A stretch of 5,671 nt of DNA. Source: Cytophagales bacterium. GTDB lineage: Bacteria; Bacteroidota; Bacteroidia; Cytophagales; Cytophagaceae. Positions 1 to 5,671 of this stretch are shown here, in pieces. The first letter of the stretch is position 1. The number at the start of each line of letters is the position of its first letter. The notes below the pieces were generated by a model. The model was not told the DNA's origin, did no database searches, and saw nothing but the letters and a program-made list of their open reading frames with translations. The translations under genes and the position numbers were made by a program. The stretch covers positions 1-5,671 of the forward strand of contig JANYCO010000403.1 of the NCBI GenBank assembly GCA_025360235.1, in the 5' to 3' direction.

Positions 1-2924
1 GAAGATTCTTCCCCTAGTACATGCCATGGTTCAATTCCCATGCGCAACAATAATTCTATTTCGGCAATGTTTATTTTGCCATAAAGAGGGAAACGGAATT
101 CGAAGAAAGGCTCCAGCCATGCCAATTGGAAAGGGTAGCCTGCTTCCTGTAGATCAGCTGCAATATCTTTCATGTCTTGTTCCACATAATGCGGAAGCAT
201 GTACTTGTCGTATAGTTCAGTTCCCCATCGAACGAGTTTTGCTTTAAAAGGTTTTTTCCAAAACCAGGCCAGCAGTGTACGAATTAGTAAAAGTTGAACA
301 ATACACATTTGTTTATTGGGAGGCATGTCAAATCCTCTCAATTCTAAAATGCCTAAACGTCCTGTCGAACTATCCGGGGAATATAATTTGTCGATACAAA
401 ATTCTGCACGGTGCGTATTGCCTGTTATATCAATTAGTAAATTTCTGAAAATTCTGTCCACCATCCAGAATGGAATTTCTTTTCCTTCCGGAATCTGACT
501 GAAAGCGATTTCGAGTTCGTATAATATTTCAGGTCTCCCTTCGTCCACACGAGGCGCCTGACTCGTAGGTCCTACAAATTGTGTAGAAAATAAATAAGAC
601 AAAGCAGGGTGGATCTGCCAGTAGGTAATCAGGCTGCGCAACATATCCGGACGGCGAAGAATCGGACTATCCGAAGGAGTAACACCGCCAATCGTGATGT
701 GGTTTCCTCCTCCAGTACCAGTATGTTTTCCATCCAGCATGAATTTTTCTGAACCCAGTCTGCTCAGTCTCGCCTGTTCAAAAAGAATATCATAATTAGC
801 AAGCAATTCCGGCCAGCTTTTCGCAGGATGAATATTTACTTCTACCACTCCAGGATCTGGGGTGATGCCTAATTTTGTAGTACGTTTATCAAAGGGCGGT
901 TCATATCCTTCAATAATTACTTTTAGTTTTAATTTTTCTACCGCCGCTTCAATAGAGGCAAGCAGGTCCATGTAATGCTCTAAATATTTTAGAGGAGGCA
1001 TAAATAAATAAATCTTGCCTTCTCTCAACTCTAGGCACATTGCCTTTTTGACGACAAATACATCAAACAGTGTTTCCTTTTCTTCTTTTTTCTCTTTAAC
1101 TTTTTTTACGGAGTAACGGTTATCTTTTGTTTCTTCCTCCTCCTCTAAAACAGGGGAATCATTTAGATATTCTTTCGGTAATGTTCCGGGTTTATTGGAA
1201 GTAGAATAACGTTCTTTTACTTTTTTATGGTATTCTTCCAGATCGGGTAACTCTTCGAAAGGGCTTCGCTCAATTTCTTTTTGAATTTTTGCCGTGCTTA
1301 TTTCCGCAAGTGTTTTTAGAGGAAGTCGCAAACCCATAGGTGAATTTCCTGGGATCAGGAATAAATTTTTACTTCTAAATTCCCATTTACAGGAAAGCCA
1401 TTTGTTTGTCCAATGGTTCCATTCCATAGGAATAACAAAGCCTACAGGAGTACTCATTCCATTTTGTAAAATTTCAGCGAGTTTTTTTCGTTCCAGAGAA
1501 TCCGTCAAGTCGGCTTTCATAGGATCAACGTTGACGGGTACTTTTCCTTCTTCCCATAAAAAATAGTAAACATCTTCCAAGGCCGAGTGAATATGTTCTT
1601 TCGGAATATTTAAATAATTCGTTAGTTCTTCCGACAGGTTTTTTACATCCGCTATTGTATAAGAAGATTTTGTTTCCCCTATGTCAAAAAGATCCGAGTT
1701 TTTCCAAATCGGGTAACCGTCTTTTCTCCAGATCGTAGAATATTGCCATCTTGGCAAAGGCTCTCCGGGATACCATTTCCCTTGCCCCAGGTGAATTAAT
1801 CCACCGGATCCAAAACTATTTTTGAGACGTTGAATTAAATCAGCAGCACGTTCTCTTTTCTGAGGGCCATCGGCAGCAGTATTCCATTCTTTGGCTTCCA
1901 TGTCATCTACGGAAACAAAAGTTGGTTCGCCTCCCATAGTCATGCGCATATCACTCTGCACAAATTCTTCCTCCACCTGATTTCCTAAACCTACAATAGA
2001 AGCCCATTGCTCATCACTATAGGGCTTGGTAACACGAGGGTCTTCATGAATTCTGGTAACTTCATTTTTATAACTAAAGGTAGTTTCGCAAACATCCGTT
2101 AGGCCTGTTACGGGTGCGGCACTGATTGGGTCAGGCGTACAGCAAAGAGGAATGTGCCCCTCTCCTGCAAAAAGCCCCGAGGTCGGGTCAAGGCCAATCC
2201 ATCCGGCTCCGGGTATGTATACTTCAGCCCATGCATGCAAATCTGTAAAATCTTCTTCCGGTCCTGATGGGCCATCAAGTGCTTTCTGATCTGATTTTAA
2301 TTGCACTAAATATCCGGATACAAATCTTGCGGCCAGACCTAATTGTCTTAAGATTTGCACTAGCAACCAGGTTGAATCACGACAGGAGCCGCTCTTTAAA
2401 CGAAGCGTTTCTTCTACGGTTTGCACACCTGGTTCAAAGCGAACAGTATAGTTTACATAGTTACAAACCGTCTGATTTAGACTTACGAGAAAATCATTTA
2501 TTGGAATTTTTTTAGAAAGATCGATCGATTTTACCAACTCCTTCAAGAGTGGGCCATGTTCCGCAATTTCAAAATAAGGTGTTAATTCTTTTTTAAGATG
2601 GTGTGTATAGTCGAAAGGAAATTTTTCCGCATAGGCTTCTACAAAGAAATCAAAAGGATTGATCACGATCAATTCTGCAATGACCTCTACTTCAAAATGA
2701 AGTCGTTTTGTTTTCTCAGGAAAAACTACCCGTGCAAGAATATTCCCAAACGGGTCTTGTTGCCAGTTGATAAACTTATTCTCCGGAATTATTTTTAAGG
2801 AATAAGAGAGGATGGGTGTTCTGCAATGAGGCGCAGGTCTCAGTCTGAATACATGTGGCGATAAATTAATTGGACGATCATAATCATAATGCATCTGGTG
2901 GCGGATGGCTACTTTTATTGACAT
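1..2924 (-). CDS. Transglutaminase-like peptidase fused to DUF2126 putative amidoligase (C-terminus missing)
   Basis: Reading right to left, 974 uninterrupted codons are visible and the frame runs off the left edge. The protein begins MSIKVAIRHQMHYDYDRPI, typical of the bacterial transglutaminase N-terminal domain (about residues 2-85). A transglutaminase core follows (about 155-250) with an intact Cys-His-Asp triad: C181 in SGSCRD, H230 in DLHAWAE and D246 in GLDPTSG. From about residue 295 to the end it matches DUF2126, a putative amidoligase of glutamine-synthetase-like type. Its landmarks are MTMGGEPTFVS (328-338), HTGTGGGNH (734-742), PRVDE (791-795) and a terminal EPWHVLGEE. Family members are usually about 1,100 residues, so some 120-150 are probably off-window. 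A Glu/Lys-rich linker lies near residues 590-620. The ATG at 2924 is the first possible start, because an in-frame stop lies five codons upstream (2937-2939); no clear Shine-Dalgarno is present. There is no signal peptide, so it is probably cytoplasmic. By inference it cleaves and/or forms amide bonds in an unidentified peptide; the substrate is unknown. Identification is firm, the reaction is not. Confidence 0.95.
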   Translation of the reverse strand, partial: MSIKVAIRHQMHYDYDRPINLSPHVFRLRPAPHCRTPILSYSLKIIPENKFINWQQDPFGNILARVVFPEKTKRLHFEVEVIAELIVINPFDFFVEAYAEKFPFDYTHHLKKELTPYFEIAEHGPLLKELVKSIDLSKKIPINDFLVSLNQTVCNYVNYTVRFEPGVQTVEETLRLKSGSCRDSTWLLVQILRQLGLAARFVSGYLVQLKSDQKALDGPSGPEEDFTDLHAWAEVYIPGAGWIGLDPTSGLFAGEGHIPLCCTPDPISAAPVTGLTDVCETTFSYKNEVTRIHEDPRVTKPYSDEQWASIVGLGNQVEEEFVQSDMRMTMGGEPTFVSVDDMEAKEWNTAADGPQKRERAADLIQRLKNSFGSGGLIHLGQGKWYPGEPLPRWQYSTIWRKDGYPIWKNSDLFDIGETKSSYTIADVKNLSEELTNYLNIPKEHIHSALEDVYYFLWEEGKVPVNVDPMKADLTDSLERKKLAEILQNGMSTPVGFVIPMEWNHWTNKWLSCKWEFRSKNLFLIPGNSPMGLRLPLKTLAEISTAKIQKEIERSPFEELPDLEEYHKKVKERYSTSNKPGTLPKEYLNDSPVLEEEEETKDNRYSVKKVKEKKEEKETLFDVFVVKKAMCLELREGKIYLFMPPLKYLEHYMDLLASIEAAVEKLKLKVIIEGYEPPFDKRTTKLGITPDPGVVEVNIHPAKSWPELLANYDILFEQARLSRLGSEKFMLDGKHTGTGGGNHITIGGVTPSDSPILRRPDMLRSLITYWQIHPALSYLFSTQFVGPTSQAPRVDEGRPEILYELEIAFSQIPEGKEIPFWMVDRIFRNLLIDITGNTHRAEFCIDKLYSPDSSTGRLGILELRGFDMPPNKQMCIVQLLLIRTLLAWFWKKPFKAKLVRWGTELYDKYMLPHYVEQDMKDIAADLQEAGYPFQLAWLEPFFEFRFPLYGKINIAEIELLLRMGIEPWHVLGEES

Positions 2925-2945
2925 ATCAACTTCTGTTTAAATCTC

Positions 2946-2966
2946 ATTCTTACAAAATATAAGAAT
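2946..2966 (-). promoter_or_regulatory. Operator-like palindrome over a possible -7 element upstream of the DUF2126 gene
   Basis: The sequence ATTCTTA, seven bases, TAAGAAT forms a perfect 7-bp inverted repeat centred about 32 bp upstream of the DUF2126 start codon. On the minus strand the spacer and right half contain TATATTTTG (2961-2953), one base off the Bacteroidota -7 consensus TAnnTTTG. No good -33 TTTG was found at the expected distance. It could be a repressor site overlapping a promoter, or a chance palindrome in AT-rich DNA. Confidence 0.3.
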
Positions 2967-3007
2967 TTTTATAGTTTATAACCAGTATTTTAAGTCGATA
3001 TACTCAA

Positions 3008-3048
3008 AAAACCTAAAAAACTACGATAAATTCAGTTTTTTAGGTTTT
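3008..3048 (-). terminator. AT-rich hairpin, probable rho-independent terminator of the Anbu transcript
   Basis: Two perfectly complementary 15-base arms, AAAACCTAAAAAACT (3008-3022) and AGTTTTTTAGGTTTT (3034-3048), enclose an 11-base loop. On the minus strand the second arm ends in a run of six U (3011-3006). On the plus strand there are only four before G, so the minus direction fits termination better. It lies about 209 bp past the Anbu stop codon and 84 bp before the DUF2126 start, so it would separate the two genes. The stem is weak in G+C, and function is inferred from shape and position. Confidence 0.6.
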
Positions 3049-3140
3049 GCGTGCAATTTTTGAAGGAGTTGAAGAGAGGATAATTTTTGTATAAGCAAGG
3101 ACTCGTTATTGTGAATAAAGGAAGTGCAAGCGGCCTTTGT

Positions 3141-3234
3141 GAAGCAATCCGTTAACGGGTCATTTCATAATATAACAATTATTAAAGTACTGAGGTTTGT
3201 AATAAATCGCTAGTCGATATAAACGGATTGCTTC
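3141..3234. repeat. Segment bounded by 13-bp perfect inverted repeats (degenerate interspersed repeat or MITE-like remnant)
   Basis: GAAGCAATCCGTT at 3141-3153 is repeated exactly in inverted orientation as AACGGATTGCTTC at 3222-3234, with 68 bases between. The core GAAGCAATCC resembles the ends of short dispersed intergenic repeats found in many bacterial genomes, often seen near CATTGCGAGG-like sequence. Here the adjoining GGGTCATTTC and CTTCGGAATCCTTCGC look like decayed versions of such units. No target-site duplication and no coding capacity are visible. It lies just downstream of the Anbu stop codon, a common place for such repeats. It could alternatively be a long stem in the Anbu 3' untranslated region. 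Confidence 0.45.
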
Positions 3235-3256
3235 GGAATCCTTCGCTAGGCTTGTT

Positions 3257-3985
3257 TTACTTCTCCTTATTCAAAACCACATTCATCCATTCTTCCGGAA
3301 TATTTTGTAAAGCTACTTGTAATTCCTGCGCCCAAAATTCCGAAACCTTTGCCAGATCTTCTTTTTCGAAGCGGTGCTCAATCATTTGAAAACTTCCTTT
3401 CTTATATAAAACAACGTCAATTGGGAAGTCCACGTCATTAGCGCTTACACGGGTAGAGTCAAAAGAAAGAAAGCCTGTTTTTAAAGCAATGCTCATGCTT
3501 GTTTCGTAAGTGAGCGTCCGGTTAAGGATTGGTTTTCCATAACCACTATTTCCAATAATAACAAATGGTGTATTTTCTCCTATTTCAACCCAATTGCCTT
3601 CCGGGTAGAGTAGGTATAGTTTATGTTCTTCATCGTCGCACAACTGTCCACCTACTATGGTGAACAGGTTGAAGTACAATCCTGCTTTTTCAAGAGCAAC
3701 TTTGTCTTCTTCTGCAACACGTCTTAACATCTCGCCAAAAGCATTGACGGCTTTGTATAATTTATTGAAACTTTTTCCAGGATGTTCATCCAATACTTCC
3801 TGAAAGTAAGTTACCGCTTTGTCACGCACAGAGCGCAGACCACTGGTCATTAGAAACAGGGATTGCCCGTCTTCTCTGTGAATGGAAATTTTTTTGGCTG
3901 TTGTGGTTTCTGTTCCGGAAGAAACTCTGGTATCCGCTATAGCAACTAATCCGGATTTTAATTTAATCCCAAGGCAGTATGTCAT
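3257..3985 (-). CDS. Anbu-type proteasome-like Ntn-hydrolase (COG3484, proteasome-type protease)
   Basis: The 242-residue product begins MTYCLGIKL, the hallmark N-terminus of Anbu, a bacterial relative of proteasome beta subunits. Removing Met exposes Thr1 as the expected nucleophile. Counting from it, Asp17 (IADTR) falls exactly at the proteasome position, and Lys31 in AKKISI aligns with proteasome Lys33 after a small gap. Other family landmarks are LLYPEGNW (125-132), IGNSGYGKPILNR (144-156) and SFDSTRVSAND (174-184), followed by DFPIDVVLY. Length matches the family (about 240-250). The C-terminal helix is acidic. The frame is open upstream to a TTG at 4009, but the ATG at 3985 is preferred: it places Thr at residue 2, and the TTG lies inside a candidate -7 promoter box. 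Anbu proteins form ring or helical assemblies in the cytoplasm; their natural substrate is not established. Its same-strand neighbour is the transglutaminase/DUF2126 gene, a known partner. Family assignment is firm; proteolytic activity is inferred. Confidence 0.92.
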   Translation of the reverse strand: MTYCLGIKLKSGLVAIADTRVSSGTETTTAKKISIHREDGQSLFLMTSGLRSVRDKAVTYFQEVLDEHPGKSFNKLYKAVNAFGEMLRRVAEEDKVALEKAGLYFNLFTIVGGQLCDDEEHKLYLLYPEGNWVEIGENTPFVIIGNSGYGKPILNRTLTYETSMSIALKTGFLSFDSTRVSANDVDFPIDVVLYKKGSFQMIEHRFEKEDLAKVSEFWAQELQVALQNIPEEWMNVVLNKEK

Positions 3986-4006
3986 TATTTTATTATTTAT
4001 GAACTC

Positions 4007-4038
4007 CAAACATGCCTAAAAAATCGACAAAAAACAAA
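4007..4038 (-). promoter_or_regulatory. Candidate Bacteroidota-type promoter for the Anbu gene
   Basis: On the minus strand TTTG (4038-4035) is followed after 20 bases by CATGTTTG (4014-4007). This matches the Bacteroidota sigma pattern TTTG ... TAnnTTTG except for the first base of the -7 box. Transcription would begin near 4000-4003, leaving a leader of about 15-18 bases before the ATG at 3985. That leader carries no Shine-Dalgarno and is almost all A and T. The placement also argues against translation from the upstream TTG at 4009, which is part of the -7 box. This is pattern matching only. Confidence 0.4.
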
Positions 4039-4044
4039 TTTCAG

Positions 4045-4062
4045 GACGTTTGACTATCTTGC
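4045..4062 (+). promoter_or_regulatory. Possible -7 elements immediately before the methyltransferase start
   Basis: Two partial matches to TAnnTTTG lie just upstream of the ATG at 4066: GACGTTTG (4045-4052) and TATCTTGC (4055-4062). The second resembles the TATCTTTGC form often seen at Bacteroidota starts, and would put the transcription start at or very near the start codon, giving a leaderless or nearly leaderless mRNA. No TTTG was found at the usual -33 distance from either box, so support is weak. No Shine-Dalgarno precedes the gene. Confidence 0.25.
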
Positions 4063-4065
4063 ACA

Positions 4066-5259
4066 ATGAATTTCTTCGAAATCACTTTGCCTCAGGCTCG
4101 AAAATTTATAGAGGATAATCTTCAGATTCCAGTAGAAGAATTATTATTAAGTGGGAAAAAATACCCAGGATTAAATATCCCATTGTTGGTTGCCCAGATT
4201 GAAGGGAAGCAGAAGGCAAAGAAAAAACTTCCTTCCTGGTTTCAGTCTGCAGATATTATTTATCCTGTTAAACTTTCTATGGAACAATGTTCTTCGGAAA
4301 TTACGGCAGCCTATAAAGCATCGCTCCTTTCCGGCACCTCATTAATAGATCTCACAGGAGGTTTTGGCGTAGACAGTGCAGCTTTTTCAGAACGAATGTC
4401 AAAAGTAATTTATGTAGAACGAAATACGGAATTATCTGAAATCGCGGCACATAATTTTAGGGTACTGAAAAAAGAGAATGTCGAAATTGTTAATAAAAAT
4501 ACGGAAGATTTTATTTCAATTAATTCAACTTCTTTCGATTGGATTTATATTGACCCTGCACGTAGAAAAGAAGGAAGTAAAGTTTTTCGTTTCGCAGATT
4601 GTGAGCCGGATATTCTGAAATTACAGCAAGAGCTTTTTAAAATTAGTAATCATATAATGATAAAAACTTCTCCGTTGTTGGATATAGACCAGGCCGTAAA
4701 GGAGCTAGGTTATGTAAGGGAAGTGCATGTGGTGGCGGCTGACAACGATTGCAAAGAGCTCTTGTTTATTCTTAATAAAGAACAGGAGAAATCAGAACCG
4801 GAAATAATTGCAATAAATATTCGCAAGGAAAACATAAAAGATGAATTCCGGACGAGTAGGAAAAAAGAGCATGAATCCGAAGTGAAGTATAGTATACCTC
4901 AAGCGTATTTATATGAACCAAACGTTGCCGTTCTGAAGGCGGGAGCGTTTAAGTCTATTGCGGCAACTGAACATTTAGGCAAACTCCACCCAAACAGTCA
5001 TCTGTATACTTCCGATCAGTTAAAGCTGGATTTTCCCGGGAGAATTTTTCGATTATTGAAAACAATTAAATATTCAAAAAAGGAAATTTTGGAAGAAATC
5101 CCGGAAGGGAAAGCTAATATTACGGTGCGAAATTTTCCAAATACAGTAGAAGAAATCAGAAAAAAGACTGGGTTAAAAGATGGAGGTTCAAAGTATTTAT
5201 TTGCGACTACTGATCTAAACGACAAGCCGATCATTTTACTTACCGAAAAAATAAATTAA
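4066..5259 (+). CDS. Class I SAM-dependent methyltransferase with PG_1098 ferredoxin-like and THUMP-like domains
   Basis: The product has 397 residues. The N-terminal region (1-90) is helical and family-specific, with a basic patch KQKAKKKLPSW at 48-58. A Rossmann methyltransferase core follows. It has the SAM-binding motif DLTGGFGVDS (95-104), the acidic end of strand 2 in YVERN (116-120) and the motif IV sequence YIDPARR (161-167), which takes the place of the D/N-PP-Y motif of nucleic-acid methyltransferases. Residues about 278-320, including YEPNVAVLKAGAFKS, match the PG_1098 ferredoxin-like domain. Residues about 323-395 match the THUMP-like domain, ending KKTGLKDGGSKYLFATT. The length is normal and no key motif is missing. 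THUMP-like domains suggest an RNA substrate, but the target base is unknown. The gene is divergent from Anbu (80 bp between start codons) and followed after 25 bp by a membrane-protein gene, probably in one transcript. The ATG at 4066 leads straight into the conserved N-terminus and there is no better start. Confidence 0.92.
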   Translation: MNFFEITLPQARKFIEDNLQIPVEELLLSGKKYPGLNIPLLVAQIEGKQKAKKKLPSWFQSADIIYPVKLSMEQCSSEITAAYKASLLSGTSLIDLTGGFGVDSAAFSERMSKVIYVERNTELSEIAAHNFRVLKKENVEIVNKNTEDFISINSTSFDWIYIDPARRKEGSKVFRFADCEPDILKLQQELFKISNHIMIKTSPLLDIDQAVKELGYVREVHVVAADNDCKELLFILNKEQEKSEPEIIAINIRKENIKDEFRTSRKKEHESEVKYSIPQAYLYEPNVAVLKAGAFKSIAATEHLGKLHPNSHLYTSDQLKLDFPGRIFRLLKTIKYSKKEILEEIPEGKANITVRNFPNTVEEIRKKTGLKDGGSKYLFATTDLNDKPIILLTEKIN

Positions 5260-5284
5260 CTTGTTCTGAAATTTAAAAATTAGA

Positions 5285-5671
5285 ATGTCTACTAAAGAAG
5301 ATTATATCAATATCGGTTTAATGATTTTTTCATGCGGGTTGGCTTTTATGTTGCCTTTTGAATTATTTCTTTTTTCTTATGCTGTAATAGGCCCAATTCA
5401 TTACCTGACAGAAATTTCCTGGCTACATCAGCGCAATTATTTTTCTACAGGGAAAAAGGATTATTTAATTCTTATTTTGCTTTGTGTGTTTATTTCCATT
5501 GGAGTTATTTTTCATGATGTTTTTGTGATGAGAAAACTCTTCATCGGAACATTTCAGCCTGAAACTATAAAAATAATTATGAAATATTATGGACAATGGT
5601 TTCCAATATTAATATGTAGTGCTTTCGTTGGAGCTATTGGCTTAATTGCCTTTGAGAAAATAATTCCTAAA
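5285..5671 (+). CDS. Unrecognised multi-pass membrane protein (N-terminal part; runs off the right edge)
   Basis: 129 codons are visible with no stop before the window ends. I cannot assign a function. The start MSTKEDYINIG leads into a hydrophobic segment (about 8-35), then a polar motif GPIHYLTEISWLHQRNYF (36-53) that looks conserved rather than a simple loop because of its dense His, Glu, Trp and Arg content. Two more hydrophobic segments follow (about 59-80 and 105-124), separated by a segment that begins RKLF and contains an amphipathic stretch. The start lies 25 bp after the methyltransferase stop, with no Shine-Dalgarno and no terminator between, so the two genes probably share a transcript. 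No cleavable signal peptide is evident: the first segment looks like a membrane anchor. The hydrophobic pattern and tight spacing make it a real gene, though family and total length remain open. Confidence 0.8.
   Translation, partial: MSTKEDYINIGLMIFSCGLAFMLPFELFLFSYAVIGPIHYLTEISWLHQRNYFSTGKKDYLILILLCVFISIGVIFHDVFVMRKLFIGTFQPETIKIIMKYYGQWFPILICSAFVGAIGLIAFEKIIPK

Larger units (their letters stand above)
2925..3256. other. Non-coding gap between the Anbu and DUF2126 genes
   Basis: This 332-bp stretch holds no convincing coding frame on either strand. It contains three structures listed separately: a palindrome near the DUF2126 start (2946-2966), a strong AT-rich hairpin (3008-3048) and a segment flanked by 13-bp inverted repeats (3141-3234). 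A 10-bp palindrome, CCGTTAACGG, sits at 3149-3158 and overlaps the left repeat arm. No tRNA or other recognisable RNA gene was seen. The gap is long for two genes of the same proposed pathway on the same strand, which suggests that they are transcribed separately. Confidence 0.7.

Noticed and set aside
26..2798. Several open plus-strand frames of about 60-90 codons (for example 26-247, 316-498, 1294-1566, 2267-2515, 2598-2798)
   Set aside because: All lie antisense within the continuous minus-strand transglutaminase/DUF2126 frame, have no recognisable protein features, and are explained as shadows of that gene.
3149..3158. Perfect 10-bp palindrome CCGTTAACGG
   Set aside because: It is short, overlaps the 13-bp repeat arm, and has no spacing to a start codon or promoter that would suggest an operator. 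It is mentioned but not listed as a site.
3986..4009. N-terminal extension of Anbu from a TTG at 4009
   Set aside because: The family begins MTYC with Thr as nucleophile, the extension is AT-rich with no family resemblance, and the TTG overlaps the candidate -7 box.
5016..5234. 72-codon minus-strand open frame
   Set aside because: It is entirely inside the methyltransferase's THUMP-like region, whose plus-strand protein matches a known family; the antisense frame shows no motif.
5260..5284. Possible terminator or regulatory site between the methyltransferase and the membrane-protein gene
   Set aside because: The 25 bases form no stem and carry no U-tract after a hairpin; they read as a simple intra-operon spacer.
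1..5671. CRISPR arrays, tRNA/rRNA genes, insertion sequences with transposase, phage genes
   Set aside because: No regularly spaced direct repeats, cloverleaf-like or rRNA-like sequences, transposase or phage motifs were seen on either strand.

Overview
The window looks like chromosomal DNA from a member of the Bacteroidota, probably a Cytophagales- or Chitinophagales-like bacterium. Three observations point there. The DNA is AT-rich. None of the four start codons has a convincing Shine-Dalgarno sequence. The best promoter candidate resembles the Bacteroidota -33 TTTG / -7 TAnnTTTG pattern. The THUMP-like/PG_1098-type methyltransferase is also a family I associate with Bacteroidota. The group assignment is an inference from these traits, not from a search.

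Layout: positions 1-2924 (minus strand) hold most of a very large protein, a transglutaminase-like peptidase fused to a DUF2126 putative amidoligase domain. Its C-terminus runs off the left edge. Positions 2925-3256 are non-coding and contain an operator-like palindrome, a strong AT-rich hairpin that looks like a terminator, and a 94-bp segment bounded by 13-bp inverted repeats. Positions 3257-3985 (minus) encode an Anbu-type proteasome-like Ntn hydrolase that starts directly with the catalytic Thr after Met. A short divergent promoter region (3986-4065) separates it from a plus-strand pair: a class I SAM-dependent methyltransferase with a C-terminal THUMP-like domain (4066-5259) and, 25 bp later, an unrecognised multi-pass membrane protein (from 5285, cut by the right edge).

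The most interesting content is the minus-strand half. Anbu, transglutaminase-like peptidases and DUF2126 amidoligases belong to a neighbourhood that also contains a circularly permuted ATP-grasp ligase (COG2308) and an alpha-E helical protein (COG2307/DUF403). This neighbourhood has been proposed to make and cleave an unidentified peptide or peptide-type modification. Two of its components are visible here and the others would be expected beyond the left edge. The plus-strand pair looks like a separate transcription unit (RNA modification plus an unknown membrane protein) that only shares the divergent promoter region. No RNA genes, CRISPR arrays or intact mobile elements were seen.
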